A DNA stretch of 5,794 nucleotides from positions 1-5,794 of the forward strand of contig DMBA01000146.1 of assembly GCA_003446315.1 (NCBI GenBank), written 5' to 3'. Made by a program: the position numbers and the translations under genes. The notes below the pieces were generated by a model. It saw only the letters and a list, made by a program, of their open reading frames with translations, was not told where the DNA came from and did no database searches. Origin of the DNA: Ruminococcus sp. Its GTDB lineage: Bacteria; Bacillota; Clostridia; Oscillospirales; Ruminococcaceae. Of the stretch, positions 1 to 5,794 are shown piece after piece (the first letter of the stretch is position 1; each line of letters begins with the position of its first letter).

Positions 1-552
1 AAGATCGGCGTGATGTACGGCAATCCCGAAACGACAACCGGCGGCAGAGCACTCAAATTCTATGCCTCTGTGCGTATGGAAGTGCGCAAGGGCGAGGCGA
101 TCAAGGACGGCGCGGAACAGATCGGCAGCCGCACAAGAGTCAAGATCGTGAAAAATAAGGTCGCTCCGCCGTTCAAAGAATGTGAATTCGATATGATGTA
201 CGGAAAGGGTATTTCCCGCATCGGTGAGGTGCTCGATCTCGCTACGGATCTCGATATCATTCACAAAAGCGGTTCGTGGTTCAGCTACGGCGACCGGAAA
301 CTCGGTCAGGGCAGAGATGCCGTCAAAGCAATCCTTGAATCAGAACCCGATTTTGCAAAGGAAGTCGAAGAGAAGATCCTGGAACAGAAAGACAGCATTC
401 TCCTCGTTTCTAAGAAGAATAAAAAAGATGCTGCCGTCAAAAATGCCAAAACAAAAGCCGATGAAGCCATCGCCGATACCGGTGCTGCGTTGGATGCCGT
501 CGGTGATGACCTCGGCGATGACAGCTTCGAGGAGTTCGCTCCGGAAGAATAA
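1..552 (+). CDS. recA: RecA recombinase, C-terminal part (5'-truncated by window edge)
   Basis: The reading frame is open from base 1 to TAA at 550-552 and gives 183 residues. RecA is the cytoplasmic ATPase that forms filaments on single-stranded DNA, drives strand exchange and triggers LexA cleavage in the SOS response. The visible part begins inside DNA-binding loop L2 (GNPETTTGG, with E. coli G211/G212 as its last two residues) and continues through the core strand [14 protein letters not shown], the KNKVAPPFK segment and the C-terminal domain ([17 protein letters not shown]). By alignment with E. coli numbering the first residue is about K198, so the full protein would be about 380 residues, longer than the 353 of E. 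coli. The extra length is in the tail: a Lys-rich stretch ([15 protein letters not shown]) followed by an acidic end ([15 protein letters not shown]). The Walker A/B motifs, promoter and any SOS box lie upstream of the window. Loop L2 has Tyr where E. coli has Phe203, a conservative change. Identification is very secure. Confidence 0.97.
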   Translation, partial: KIGVMYGNPETTTGGRALKFYASVRMEVRKGEAIKDGAEQIGSRTRVKIVKNKVAPPFKECEFDMMYGKGISRIGEVLDLATDLDIIHKSGSWFSYGDRKLGQGRDAVKAILESEPDFAKEVEEKILEQKDSILLVSKKNKKDAAVKNAKTKADEAIADTGAALDAVGDDLGDDSFEEFAPEE

Positions 553-567
553 GCAAATCCGCAGAAT

Positions 568-1212
568 ATGAAAATATTGGAAATTGTGCCCGCAAAAGGC
601 AAATTGTTTGAAATCCGATTCGATGGGGACAGAAAACTCTGGCTGCACGCCGATCTTGTGCAGTCAGAATTTCTGCGTATCGGCGATGATCTCTCAGAAG
701 AACGGATCGCTGCACTCAAAGCCCGTGCAGCAGAACATCGTGCGTATGAATATGCACTGTATCTGCTCGAAAAACGTGCGTATTCCTATCGGGAACTCTA
801 TGATAAACTGATGTCGGCTCCCGATGCGCAGGAAGATGCCGTGCTCATCGCGCTGGAAAAACTGACCCGCTATGGGTTTGTCAATGATGCGCGGTATGCC
901 GAATCCCTCGCAAGACATTATGTTGAAGGGAAAAAATTCGGCATCCGCAGAGCTGCTTATGAAATGAAACACCGCGGGCTTTCACAGGAAGATATCGACG
1001 ATGCGCTGCTCGAATATGACGATGCAGAACGCATCTCCGAACAGCTTCTGGAGCTGCTGCAAAAAAAATATGCACGGTATCTCAACGATCCCGATGACCG
1101 CAAGGCAACCGAAAAGGTCACGGCGGCACTCGTGCGGCGCGGGTTTACCTATCAGCAGATCCGTTATGCGATAGAAGACTATTATGCATGGCTGGAAGAA
1201 CAACAGGACTGA
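568..1212 (+). CDS. recX: RecX, regulatory protein of RecA
   Basis: This encodes 214 residues in the RecX family, cytoplasmic helical-repeat proteins that bind the RecA filament groove and modulate, usually inhibit, its activity. An N-terminal beta-rich part (residues 1-50, starting MKILEIVPAKGKLFEIRFDG) is followed by three-helix repeats. Family-type signatures are RYGFVNDARYAESLARHY (about 101-118), KFGIRRAAYEMKHRGLSQED (about 123-142) and ALVRRGFTYQQIRYAIEDY (about 187-205). The length is within the family range. It lies 15 bp after recA with no terminator between, so it is probably co-transcribed and under the recA promoter. The ATG at 568 is preferred because the sequence after it matches usual RecX N termini. 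No good Shine-Dalgarno sequence precedes it (gcaaatccgcagaat), which suggests translational coupling to recA. It is in the same frame as recA, separated by the TAA stop and five sense codons. Confidence 0.93.
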   Translation: MKILEIVPAKGKLFEIRFDGDRKLWLHADLVQSEFLRIGDDLSEERIAALKARAAEHRAYEYALYLLEKRAYSYRELYDKLMSAPDAQEDAVLIALEKLTRYGFVNDARYAESLARHYVEGKKFGIRRAAYEMKHRGLSQEDIDDALLEYDDAERISEQLLELLQKKYARYLNDPDDRKATEKVTAALVRRGFTYQQIRYAIEDYYAWLEEQQD

Positions 1213-1234
1213 CGGCGGGGAAAGTGCCGCCGTC
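1211..1234 (+). other. GC-rich hairpin on the recX stop codon
   Basis: A perfect 8-bp inverted repeat, GACGGCGG (1211-1218) and CCGCCGTC (1227-1234), flanks an 8-nt loop. It includes the last two bases of the recX TGA. What follows (ggatttatcatg) has only three consecutive T's, so it is a poor intrinsic terminator. It could still cause partial termination, protect the recAX mRNA 3' end, or mark a processing site between recX and rimO. The inverted repeat is directly visible; the role is a guess. Confidence 0.4.
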
Positions 1235-1326
1235 GGATTTATCATGAGGGATGCCGGCAGGACGTTTGAAAACGGCTATACGCAGAACGCCTGAATACGG
1301 CGAATAACCAGAAACGGGAGAGCATT

Positions 1327-2664
1327 ATGATTGTCAGTATGGTATCACTTGGCTGTGCCAAGAATTTAGTGGATTCGGAGCGGATGCTTGCGCTCCTGAA
1401 AGCGGGCGGTTATGTTTTGACTGCGGATCCCGCAGATGCCGACATTGCCATTGTGAATACCTGCGGATTTATTCAGTCCGCTAAGGAAGAAGCAATTGAA
1501 ACAATCTTGCAGCTCGCAGAACTCAAGCAGAACGGTTCCCTCAAACGGATCATCGTGACGGGATGTCTCGCCGAGCGCTATAAGGATGAGGTCGCGGAAC
1601 AGTTTCCCGAAGCAGATGCGGTCATCGGGATCGGCGATCAGACCGAGATCGTGAACGTCCTTGACCGCGTGACAGAAGGCGATCGTGTTACCCGCTTTGC
1701 ACCGAAATGTAATATGCCGCTGACCGGCAGACGTATCCTTGCTACACTCCCGTTCTTTGCATATCTGAAAATCGCTGAGGGATGTTCCAATGGCTGCACC
1801 TATTGCGCCATTCCTGCCATTCGCGGCAAATATCGCTCTGTTCCCATGGAAGATGTGCTTGCAGAAGCAAGAGAACTCGCTGCATCCGGTGTCACGGAAC
1901 TGGTCGTGATTGCGCAGGATACCACCCGATACGGCGAGGATCTCTACGGCGTTTCCAAACTGCCGGAACTGCTGCGTGCCCTCTGCCGCATCGACGGTTT
2001 CCATTGGATCCGCGTGCTGTATTGCTATCCGGAACGCATTACCGATGATCTCATTGATGTCATTGCTGAAGAACCGAAAATCGCAAAATATATGGATATC
2101 CCCATTCAGCATTGCAATGCGGAAGTGCTCAAAAATATGCGCAGAAAAGGCTGCGACCGTGATATGCTGCGGGCACTGTTTCATAAACTGCGTGCGAAGA
2201 TCCCGCAGATCACACTGCGTACAACGCTGCTTGTCGGGTTCCCCGGCGAAACAGATGCGCAGTTTACGCAATTGGCAGAATTTGTGCAGGAAATGCGCTT
2301 CGACCGCATGGGCTGTTTCCCTTATTCCGAGGAAGAAAATACCGTTGCTGCACGCATGGAGAATCAGGTGGATGAGGATGTGCGGCAGCATCGCGCAGAA
2401 TTGCTCATGGAACAGCAAATGCAGATCGCTGCGGAATTGAATGCGGCGCGTGTCGGTTCGGAAACGGAAGTCGTTGTGGAAGGCTTCGACCGGCAGCAGG
2501 GCATGTGGATCGCACGCTCACAAGCCGAAGTGCCCGATATCGACGGCAGAATCTATCTCACCGGTGCGCCGGATCAGAAATTCGAGATCGGTCAGTTCGT
2601 TCCCGTTCGCATTACAGATACAGTTGATGATTATGATTTGATAGGAGAGGTGACGGCACGTTGA
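1327..2664 (+). CDS. rimO: RimO, ribosomal protein S12 (Asp) methylthiotransferase
   Basis: This encodes 445 residues, the normal RimO length. RimO is a cytoplasmic radical-SAM enzyme with two [4Fe-4S] clusters that adds a methylthio group to the conserved aspartate of ribosomal protein S12 (Asp89 in E. coli). The N-terminal UPF0004 domain has cluster cysteines C10 (SLGCAKNLVDSE), C46 (NTCGF) and C80 (TGCLAERY). The radical-SAM motif CSNGCTYC supplies C153, C157 and C160. AIPAIRGKYRS and VVIAQDTTRYGEDLYG follow, then GFPGET, and the last 70 or so residues fit a TRAM domain. SLGCAKNLVDSE and IAQDTTRYG are RimO-type and separate it from the tRNA enzymes MiaB and MtaB. The start ATG has a GGGAG ribosome binding site at 1316-1320, six bases upstream. 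The TGA overlaps the pgsA start codon by 4 nt. The 114-bp gap to recX shows no convincing promoter, so transcription from recA or from a weak local promoter are both possible. Confidence 0.96.
   Translation: MIVSMVSLGCAKNLVDSERMLALLKAGGYVLTADPADADIAIVNTCGFIQSAKEEAIETILQLAELKQNGSLKRIIVTGCLAERYKDEVAEQFPEADAVIGIGDQTEIVNVLDRVTEGDRVTRFAPKCNMPLTGRRILATLPFFAYLKIAEGCSNGCTYCAIPAIRGKYRSVPMEDVLAEARELAASGVTELVVIAQDTTRYGEDLYGVSKLPELLRALCRIDGFHWIRVLYCYPERITDDLIDVIAEEPKIAKYMDIPIQHCNAEVLKNMRRKGCDRDMLRALFHKLRAKIPQITLRTTLLVGFPGETDAQFTQLAEFVQEMRFDRMGCFPYSEEENTVAARMENQVDEDVRQHRAELLMEQQMQIAAELNAARVGSETEVVVEGFDRQQGMWIARSQAEVPDIDGRIYLTGAPDQKFEIGQFVPVRITDTVDDYDLIGEVTAR
2643..2650 (+). promoter_or_regulatory. Ribosome binding site for pgsA (supports TTG start)
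   Basis: AGGAGAGG lies inside the 3' end of rimO, ten bases before TTG at 2661. No in-frame ATG gives a sensible N terminus, and the residues after TTG (NTPNKLTLLR) match the usual start of PgsA proteins. The site therefore fixes a TTG start with a TTGA stop/start overlap. Confidence 0.8.
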
Positions 2665-3245
2665 ATACGCCGAATAAACTGACGCTGCTGCGTGTGTGTT
2701 TGGTTCCTGTTTTTGTGCTCTTTTTCTATATCCCGATCCCTGCACATTATCTGATCGCTTTGCTGGTCTTTGTTGCAGCTTCCATTACCGATGCCGTTGA
2801 CGGGCATCTCGCACGGAAAAACGGGCAGGTGACCGATTTTGGAAAGTTTCTCGATCCGCTGGCTGATAAAGTGCTCGTTGTGACCGCGCTTTCTTGTCTG
2901 TTGCAGCAGCGGAAACTCAATATTATCGTGTTTTTGCTGATCGTGGCACGGGAATTTATGGTCTCGGCACTTCGCCTTGTGGTCGCCGGAAAGGGGACTG
3001 TTGTGCCTGCCGGTTTCGCCGGAAAACTCAAAACGGCTTTTACCATGATCGCTTTGATCGCGGATCTGGTGTATTGGTCGTTCCGGCTCGATTTTTCTGC
3101 CTTCGGTCTGGCGATCCCTGCCGGCGTGTTCTCTGTGATTGAGATCGTGCTTGCCGTCTTGTTCTGGATCGCTGCCGGTTTGACCGTTTGGTCAGGCGGA
3201 GAATATCTGGTGCATTATTGGAAGGATATTGACCCGAATCAGTGA
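2661..3245 (+). CDS. pgsA: CDP-diacylglycerol-glycerol-3-phosphate 3-phosphatidyltransferase (PgsA)
   Basis: This encodes 194 residues, a normal length for PgsA. The integral membrane enzyme transfers a phosphatidyl group from CDP-diacylglycerol to sn-glycerol 3-phosphate, giving phosphatidylglycerophosphate, the committed precursor of phosphatidylglycerol and cardiolipin. The CDP-alcohol phosphatidyltransferase signature D-G-x2-A-R-x8-G-x3-D-x3-D is complete: D47, G48, A51, R52, G61, D65 and D69, with D44 just before. Other family traits are the N terminus NTPNKLTLLR, REFMVSALRL (about residues 96-105) and GKLKT (about 121-125). Several hydrophobic segments, including about 10-25, 28-43, 88-96 and 140-180, fit the six-helix fold. 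It starts with TTG at 2661, overlapping the rimO TGA, so the two are probably translationally coupled. A terminator follows within 10 bp, making it the last gene of its transcript. A related activity in the same superfamily is possible but less likely given the overall match. Confidence 0.95.
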   Translation: MNTPNKLTLLRVCLVPVFVLFFYIPIPAHYLIALLVFVAASITDAVDGHLARKNGQVTDFGKFLDPLADKVLVVTALSCLLQQRKLNIIVFLLIVAREFMVSALRLVVAGKGTVVPAGFAGKLKTAFTMIALIADLVYWSFRLDFSAFGLAIPAGVFSVIEIVLAVLFWIAAGLTVWSGGEYLVHYWKDIDPNQ

Positions 3246-3250
3246 AAAAA

Positions 3251-3293
3251 GGACGCTGCCGGTTTTTTCGGGCTGCGTCCCGTTTGTATATTT
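3251..3293 (+). terminator. Intrinsic terminator after pgsA
   Basis: The arms GGACGC (3251-3256) and GCGTCC (3275-3280) pair perfectly. After a T-T mismatch they continue as GCC/GGC (3258-3260 with 3271-3273) around a T-rich 10-nt loop. A T-rich tail (cgtttgtatattt) follows and six A's (3245-3250) precede the stem. The layout fits a rho-independent terminator ending the rimO-pgsA transcript. The A tract would also serve termination on the opposite strand, but no opposing gene is visible. The imperfect tail suggests some read-through into 3317 is possible. Confidence 0.75.
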
Positions 3294-3316
3294 GAAAAGA
3301 AACGGAGCATGATGAA

Positions 3317-4426
3317 ATGGCTTTTCATGATAAACAGTTTTGTGAGCTGACACAACTTCAATATGACGCGGCTTCGAAAACATTTTGGGGAGAGCTCTAT
3401 TCCTTTCCCGTGTTTTTACAACTGATCCCGCGCAGAAATGCAATGCTGTTCCGCCTGATCGCCGATGCACCTTTTTCGGAAGATCCCGCTGTGCGCAAAG
3501 AAAAACTCGAACAGTGGCAGATGGCGCATTCCGGTATCTCGGCGCTGAACTATAAAGAACGATGCCTTTCCTGCGTGATGTCGCTGGCTTCAAAGGATTC
3601 CGAAAAAGCCGCTGCAAATCTGTTGTCTGCGCTGACTGCTCTGGCTGCCGATCTGCAATGGAAAGGCTGCTGTATGGCTTGCGGTTCTCCCTTTGGCTAT
3701 AAACCCTATCTGCTGGACGGCGGCGGTGTGACGGTCTGCGCGGGCTGTAAAGAGCATCTCGAACAAAAAATGCAGGAATCGCTGAACGATCATGCTATGA
3801 TAAAGCCGAATATTCCGGGCGTTGTCCTCGGCGCTGTGCTCGGCGCTGCGGCTTTGTTTTTGCTGACATTCTTTGTCCTGAAACTGAGCTTTCTGAGCTT
3901 CCTCACTTCCTATGCGGGTGTGTTCCTGACTCTGTATCTCATCAAAAAATGCGGCAGGAAACTGACAAAGCCTGCGGTCGTGTTTGGTATGGCGCTGTGC
4001 CTCGGTGTCGGACTCGCTGCTCCGGTGCTCGATTATGCCGGCATTATCACCGATTTTAATAAGGAAAACTGCGTTGCTGCGATGGAACAGATCGAGAATA
4101 TCGACCGCCTGCGCAGTCTCTCTGAAAGTATGTCCGATGCGGAATGGGCTGCGGCTCAGAATGCAGCAGGCAAACACTTTACAAAGGCGCAAATGGATGA
4201 CATGTATGAGCAGGCACATATGATCCTTTCGCATCAGAGCTTTATCACAACATTGCAGGATATGCCGGAAATATTGCAGATGGATGTCTACAGTGAGGTG
4301 AAAGTCGAACTCATCAAGTGCTTTTTGATTATCGGCATTGCGATCATCGGCAGTGCGGTCATTGTTGCGACCCCCATGCTGAAAGAAAGCGCCGGAATCC
4401 ATTCTTTGCGGGAGCTTGGCTTATGA
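3317..4426 (+). CDS. Uncharacterised Cys-rich, zinc-ribbon-like membrane protein
   Basis: I do not recognise a family for this 369-residue protein. Residues 1-165 look soluble and carry three CxxC pairs: C83/C86 (CLSC), C119/C122 (CCMAC, with C118 extra) and C141/C144 (CAGC). The last two pairs, 18 residues apart, have the spacing of a small zinc ribbon. Four hydrophobic segments follow at about 167-188, 189-209, 219-244 and 335-354. The basic stretch KKCGRKLTK (210-218) between segments 2 and 3 suggests a cytoplasmic loop. That puts the Cys domain inside and the approximately 88-residue, Glu/Met/Ala-rich loop (246-333) outside. No signal peptide is apparent. The ATG at 3317 has GGAG at 3304-3307; ATGs at 3309 and 3312 are in another frame that stops after 13 codons. 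It begins just after the pgsA terminator, with no clear promoter seen, and its TGA overlaps the next start as ATGA. Membrane location and metal binding are inferences; the function is unknown. Confidence 0.85.
   Translation: MAFHDKQFCELTQLQYDAASKTFWGELYSFPVFLQLIPRRNAMLFRLIADAPFSEDPAVRKEKLEQWQMAHSGISALNYKERCLSCVMSLASKDSEKAAANLLSALTALAADLQWKGCCMACGSPFGYKPYLLDGGGVTVCAGCKEHLEQKMQESLNDHAMIKPNIPGVVLGAVLGAAALFLLTFFVLKLSFLSFLTSYAGVFLTLYLIKKCGRKLTKPAVVFGMALCLGVGLAAPVLDYAGIITDFNKENCVAAMEQIENIDRLRSLSESMSDAEWAAAQNAAGKHFTKAQMDDMYEQAHMILSHQSFITTLQDMPEILQMDVYSEVKVELIKCFLIIGIAIIGSAVIVATPMLKESAGIHSLRELGL
4410..4414 (+). promoter_or_regulatory. Ribosome binding site for the flavoprotein gene
   Basis: GGGAG sits eight bases before ATG at 4423, inside the end of the upstream gene. 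It favours the start at 4423 over an in-frame ATG at 4318: the nucleotide-binding Gly motif comes right after 4423, and the 35 residues that would be added upstream (Cys/His/Arg-rich) are read from the neighbour's coding sequence in another frame. Confidence 0.75.
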
Positions 4427-5661
4427 ATCATGTGATCGTTGTCGGCGGCGGCGCTTCCGGTCTGGCTGCTGCTGTCTCTGCTGCGGAAAACGGCGCTTCG
4501 GTGACCGTTCTGGAACGGCTTCCTCGTGTCGGCAAGAAAATTCTTTTGACCGGAAACGGCAGATGTAATCTCAGCCATCAGACGCTGCCGGCGGAACATT
4601 ATCACGGCTCCATGCAGCAGGCAGACACGATCCTGCGCCGGTTTGATGCCGCTGCTTATTTTGAACGCTTCGGGCTTTTTACACGCACCGATCATGAGGG
4701 CAGAATGTATCCCGCAAGCGGTATGGCGGCTTCCGTTCTGGATGCGCTCCGTTTCGCTGCCTGTCAGCACGGCGTTGAGATCCTGTGCGGGAAGCATGTG
4801 ACCGGTTTGCGGCAGAAACAGCGGAAATGGATCGTTTTTTGCGGTGAAGAATCGTTTTGCGCAGATGCTGTGATCCTCGCTGCCGGCGGCGCGGCGGCTC
4901 CAAATTGCGGCACGGACGGCAGCTTGTTCCCGCTGCTGCGCAATATGGGCTATCAGGTGCAGCAGCCAAAACCGGTTCTTTGTCCCATCCCGACCGATCC
5001 GGCAAGAGTGCGCCCGATGAAGGGGATGCGTGTGCGTGCTGCGGCATCCGCTTATTTGGGAGAACGATGCTGTAAAACGGAAATCGGTGAGGTGCAGTTT
5101 ACCGACAATGCACTCTCCGGTATCTGTATCTTTAATCTTGCGCGGTTTGCAGCAGGTGACCGGAAAAAACTGCGGATCGTCCTCAATCTGATGCCGGATC
5201 ATGATGCGCAGGAAGCAGAAAGTATCCTGTATCAGCTCAGAAAACAGCGGAAGGAGCTGCCGGCAGGGGATATGCTGACAGGTCTGCTGCCCAAACGGGT
5301 CGCGGAAACACTCATGAAATGTGTCGGCATTCGCATCGCGGAACCGGCTGCGGCAATCTCGCAGGATCAGCTTCGGCAGCTCTTTTCGATGCTGCTTGCA
5401 TGGTCTTTTCCTGTTACCGGTCAGGCTTCCTTCCAGCAGGCTCAGGTCACTGCCGGCGGTGTGTCCGGTCAGAATATCGGGCAGAATCTCGAATCAAAGC
5501 TGCATAAAGGCTTGTTCTTCTGCGGGGAGCTGACCGATCTCGACGGCGACTGCGGCGGGTATAATCTCGCATGGGCATGGGCTTCCGGTGCCTGCGCAGG
5601 AAAACAGGCTGCTGCTTGCTCCTCTAAGGAATCGCCGGCACGGAAGCAGTGCTGCAAATGA
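4423..5661 (+). CDS. HI0933/YhiN-family FAD-binding flavoprotein (NAD(P)/FAD-dependent oxidoreductase)
   Basis: This encodes 412 residues, typical for the HI0933/YhiN flavoprotein family (sometimes annotated as aminoacetone oxidase family or BaiN-like). These are cytoplasmic FAD proteins whose physiological substrate is generally not established. The N-terminal Rossmann FAD site is VVGGGASG (6-13), with E31 at the expected ribose-binding position. GKKILLTGNGRCNLS (38-52) is a family hallmark. AAGGAAAP (153-160) is the second FAD-contacting segment. FTDNALSG (226-233), VTAGGVS (342-348) and CGELTDLDGDCGGYNLAWAW (367-386) match the conserved C-terminal half that completes the FAD pocket. The start at 4423 overlaps the upstream TGA by 4 nt, so it is likely translated in step with the membrane protein gene. 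The C-terminal tail (CSSKESPARKQCCK) is polar and Cys-rich beyond the conserved core. The family assignment is secure; the reaction is not, so no symbol is given. Confidence 0.93.
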   Translation: MNHVIVVGGGASGLAAAVSAAENGASVTVLERLPRVGKKILLTGNGRCNLSHQTLPAEHYHGSMQQADTILRRFDAAAYFERFGLFTRTDHEGRMYPASGMAASVLDALRFAACQHGVEILCGKHVTGLRQKQRKWIVFCGEESFCADAVILAAGGAAAPNCGTDGSLFPLLRNMGYQVQQPKPVLCPIPTDPARVRPMKGMRVRAAASAYLGERCCKTEIGEVQFTDNALSGICIFNLARFAAGDRKKLRIVLNLMPDHDAQEAESILYQLRKQRKELPAGDMLTGLLPKRVAETLMKCVGIRIAEPAAAISQDQLRQLFSMLLAWSFPVTGQASFQQAQVTAGGVSGQNIGQNLESKLHKGLFFCGELTDLDGDCGGYNLAWAWASGACAGKQAAACSSKESPARKQCCK

Positions 5662-5662
5662 T

Positions 5663-5722
5663 CTGCGGGAAGCCACCGCCGGCGTTCATCTAAAGTTCGC
5701 CGGAAGGTAAAGAAAACCGCAG
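5663..5722 (+). other. Nested inverted repeats after the flavoprotein gene, possible structured RNA
   Basis: Starting one base after the stop codon, CTGCGG (5663-5668) pairs perfectly with CCGCAG (5717-5722). Nested inside are ACC (5675-5677) with GGT (5706-5708), and CCGGCG (5679-5684) with CGCCGG (5698-5703), closing a 13-nt loop. Together they give one elongated stem with internal loops, the 3' one being A-rich (aaagaaaa). No T tract follows, so it is not a standard terminator. It could be an mRNA 3'-end structure or part of a leader for a downstream gene. I cannot match it to a known riboswitch by eye, and coincidental pairing is possible. Confidence 0.35.
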
Positions 5723-5740
5723 TCAAGTGTTCTTGCGTAA

Positions 5741-5765
5741 TCCCTTTATCGTTCTATCAAGGGGA
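5741..5765 (+). other. Short hairpin near the window end
   Basis: TCCCTTT (5741-5747) can pair with AAGGGGA (5759-5765) through seven pairs, one a G-T wobble, around an 11-nt loop. The right arm is purine-rich and could act as a ribosome binding site for an ATG at 5768 or 5776, in which case pairing would hide it. Both ATG frames are open to the window end but only 6-9 codons are visible, so no gene is called. Confidence 0.25.
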
Positions 5766-5794
5766 AGATGGGGGTATGCCGGCAGAACTGTCAC

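Noticed and set aside
1266..1297. A promoter for rimO with TTGAAA (1266-1271) as -35.
   Set aside because: No acceptable -10 hexamer lies 16-18 bases downstream.
1366..2418. A long open frame (350 codons) on the minus strand opposite rimO.
   Set aside because: It is a shadow of rimO. The product is rich in Cys, His and Phe with no recognisable motif, and rimO is complete with all its catalytic residues.
1292..2677. A near-identical 16-mer (TGAATACGGCGAATAA at 1292-1307 and TGAATACGCCGAATAA at 2662-2677), one before rimO and one at the pgsA start.
   Set aside because: There is one mismatch and no similarity extending on either side. By rough estimate such a pair is only mildly unlikely by chance in a window this size, so it is not called a repeat or a pgsA remnant.
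4318..4422. A longer flavoprotein starting at ATG 4318, adding 35 Cys/His/Arg-rich residues.
   Set aside because: The added part lies within the coding sequence of the upstream gene in another frame. The RBS at 4410-4414 and the FAD motif just after 4423 fix the later start.
4288..5202. A 304-codon open frame on the minus strand opposite the flavoprotein gene, and a similar 270-codon one at 3590-4402.
   Set aside because: Both are antisense to well-supported genes, show no RBS or domain that I can recognise, and have low-quality composition.
5768..5794. Possible start of the next gene at ATG 5768 or 5776.
   Set aside because: Only 6-9 codons are visible, the two ATGs compete in different frames, and the residues do not resemble any known N terminus.
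5751..5794. A SAM-I (S-box) riboswitch start, suggested by ATCAAGGGGAAG.
   Set aside because: The resemblance is limited to the first few bases; the conserved core does not follow, and the window ends too soon to test it.

Overview
This window looks like chromosomal core sequence from a Gram-positive anaerobe of the Clostridia (Bacillota), most likely an Oscillospiraceae/Ruminococcus-like bacterium. That placement is an inference from three things: the protein sequences (RecA, RecX, RimO and PgsA are all of Firmicutes character), roughly balanced base composition by eye, and AGGAG-type ribosome binding sites with tight 4-nt gene overlaps. All genes are on the + strand. I see no IS element, CRISPR array, tRNA, rRNA, phage gene or other sign of a mobile region.

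Layout. Positions 1-552 hold the C-terminal half of recA (the 5' end lies outside the window). After 15 bp comes recX (568-1212), the RecA modulator. A 114-bp gap contains a GC-rich hairpin directly on the recX stop codon. Then come rimO (1327-2664, ribosomal protein S12 methylthiotransferase) and pgsA (2661-3245, phosphatidylglycerophosphate synthase), which overlap by 4 nt (TTGA); pgsA starts with TTG. An intrinsic terminator at about 3251-3293 closes this group.

A second unit follows. The first gene (3317-4426) encodes a 369-residue protein I cannot assign to a family. It has a Cys-rich N-terminal domain with three CxxC pairs, four probable membrane segments, and an approximately 88-residue loop predicted to be outside the cell. 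It overlaps by 4 nt (ATGA) the next gene (4423-5661), a clear HI0933/YhiN-type FAD-binding flavoprotein. The last 133 bp hold no gene I can support but contain several nested or consecutive inverted repeats, and may be a structured leader for a gene beyond the window.

Functionally the first unit combines recombination (RecA/RecX), ribosome modification (RimO) and membrane lipid synthesis (PgsA). These genes commonly neighbour each other in Firmicutes, although the order here (recA-recX before rimO-pgsA) differs from the rimO-pgsA-cinA-recA-recX arrangement I recall for the phylum. The least explained items are the Cys-rich membrane protein coupled to the flavoprotein and the structured 3' stretch. 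I found no convincing new defence, mobile or RNA-guided system.
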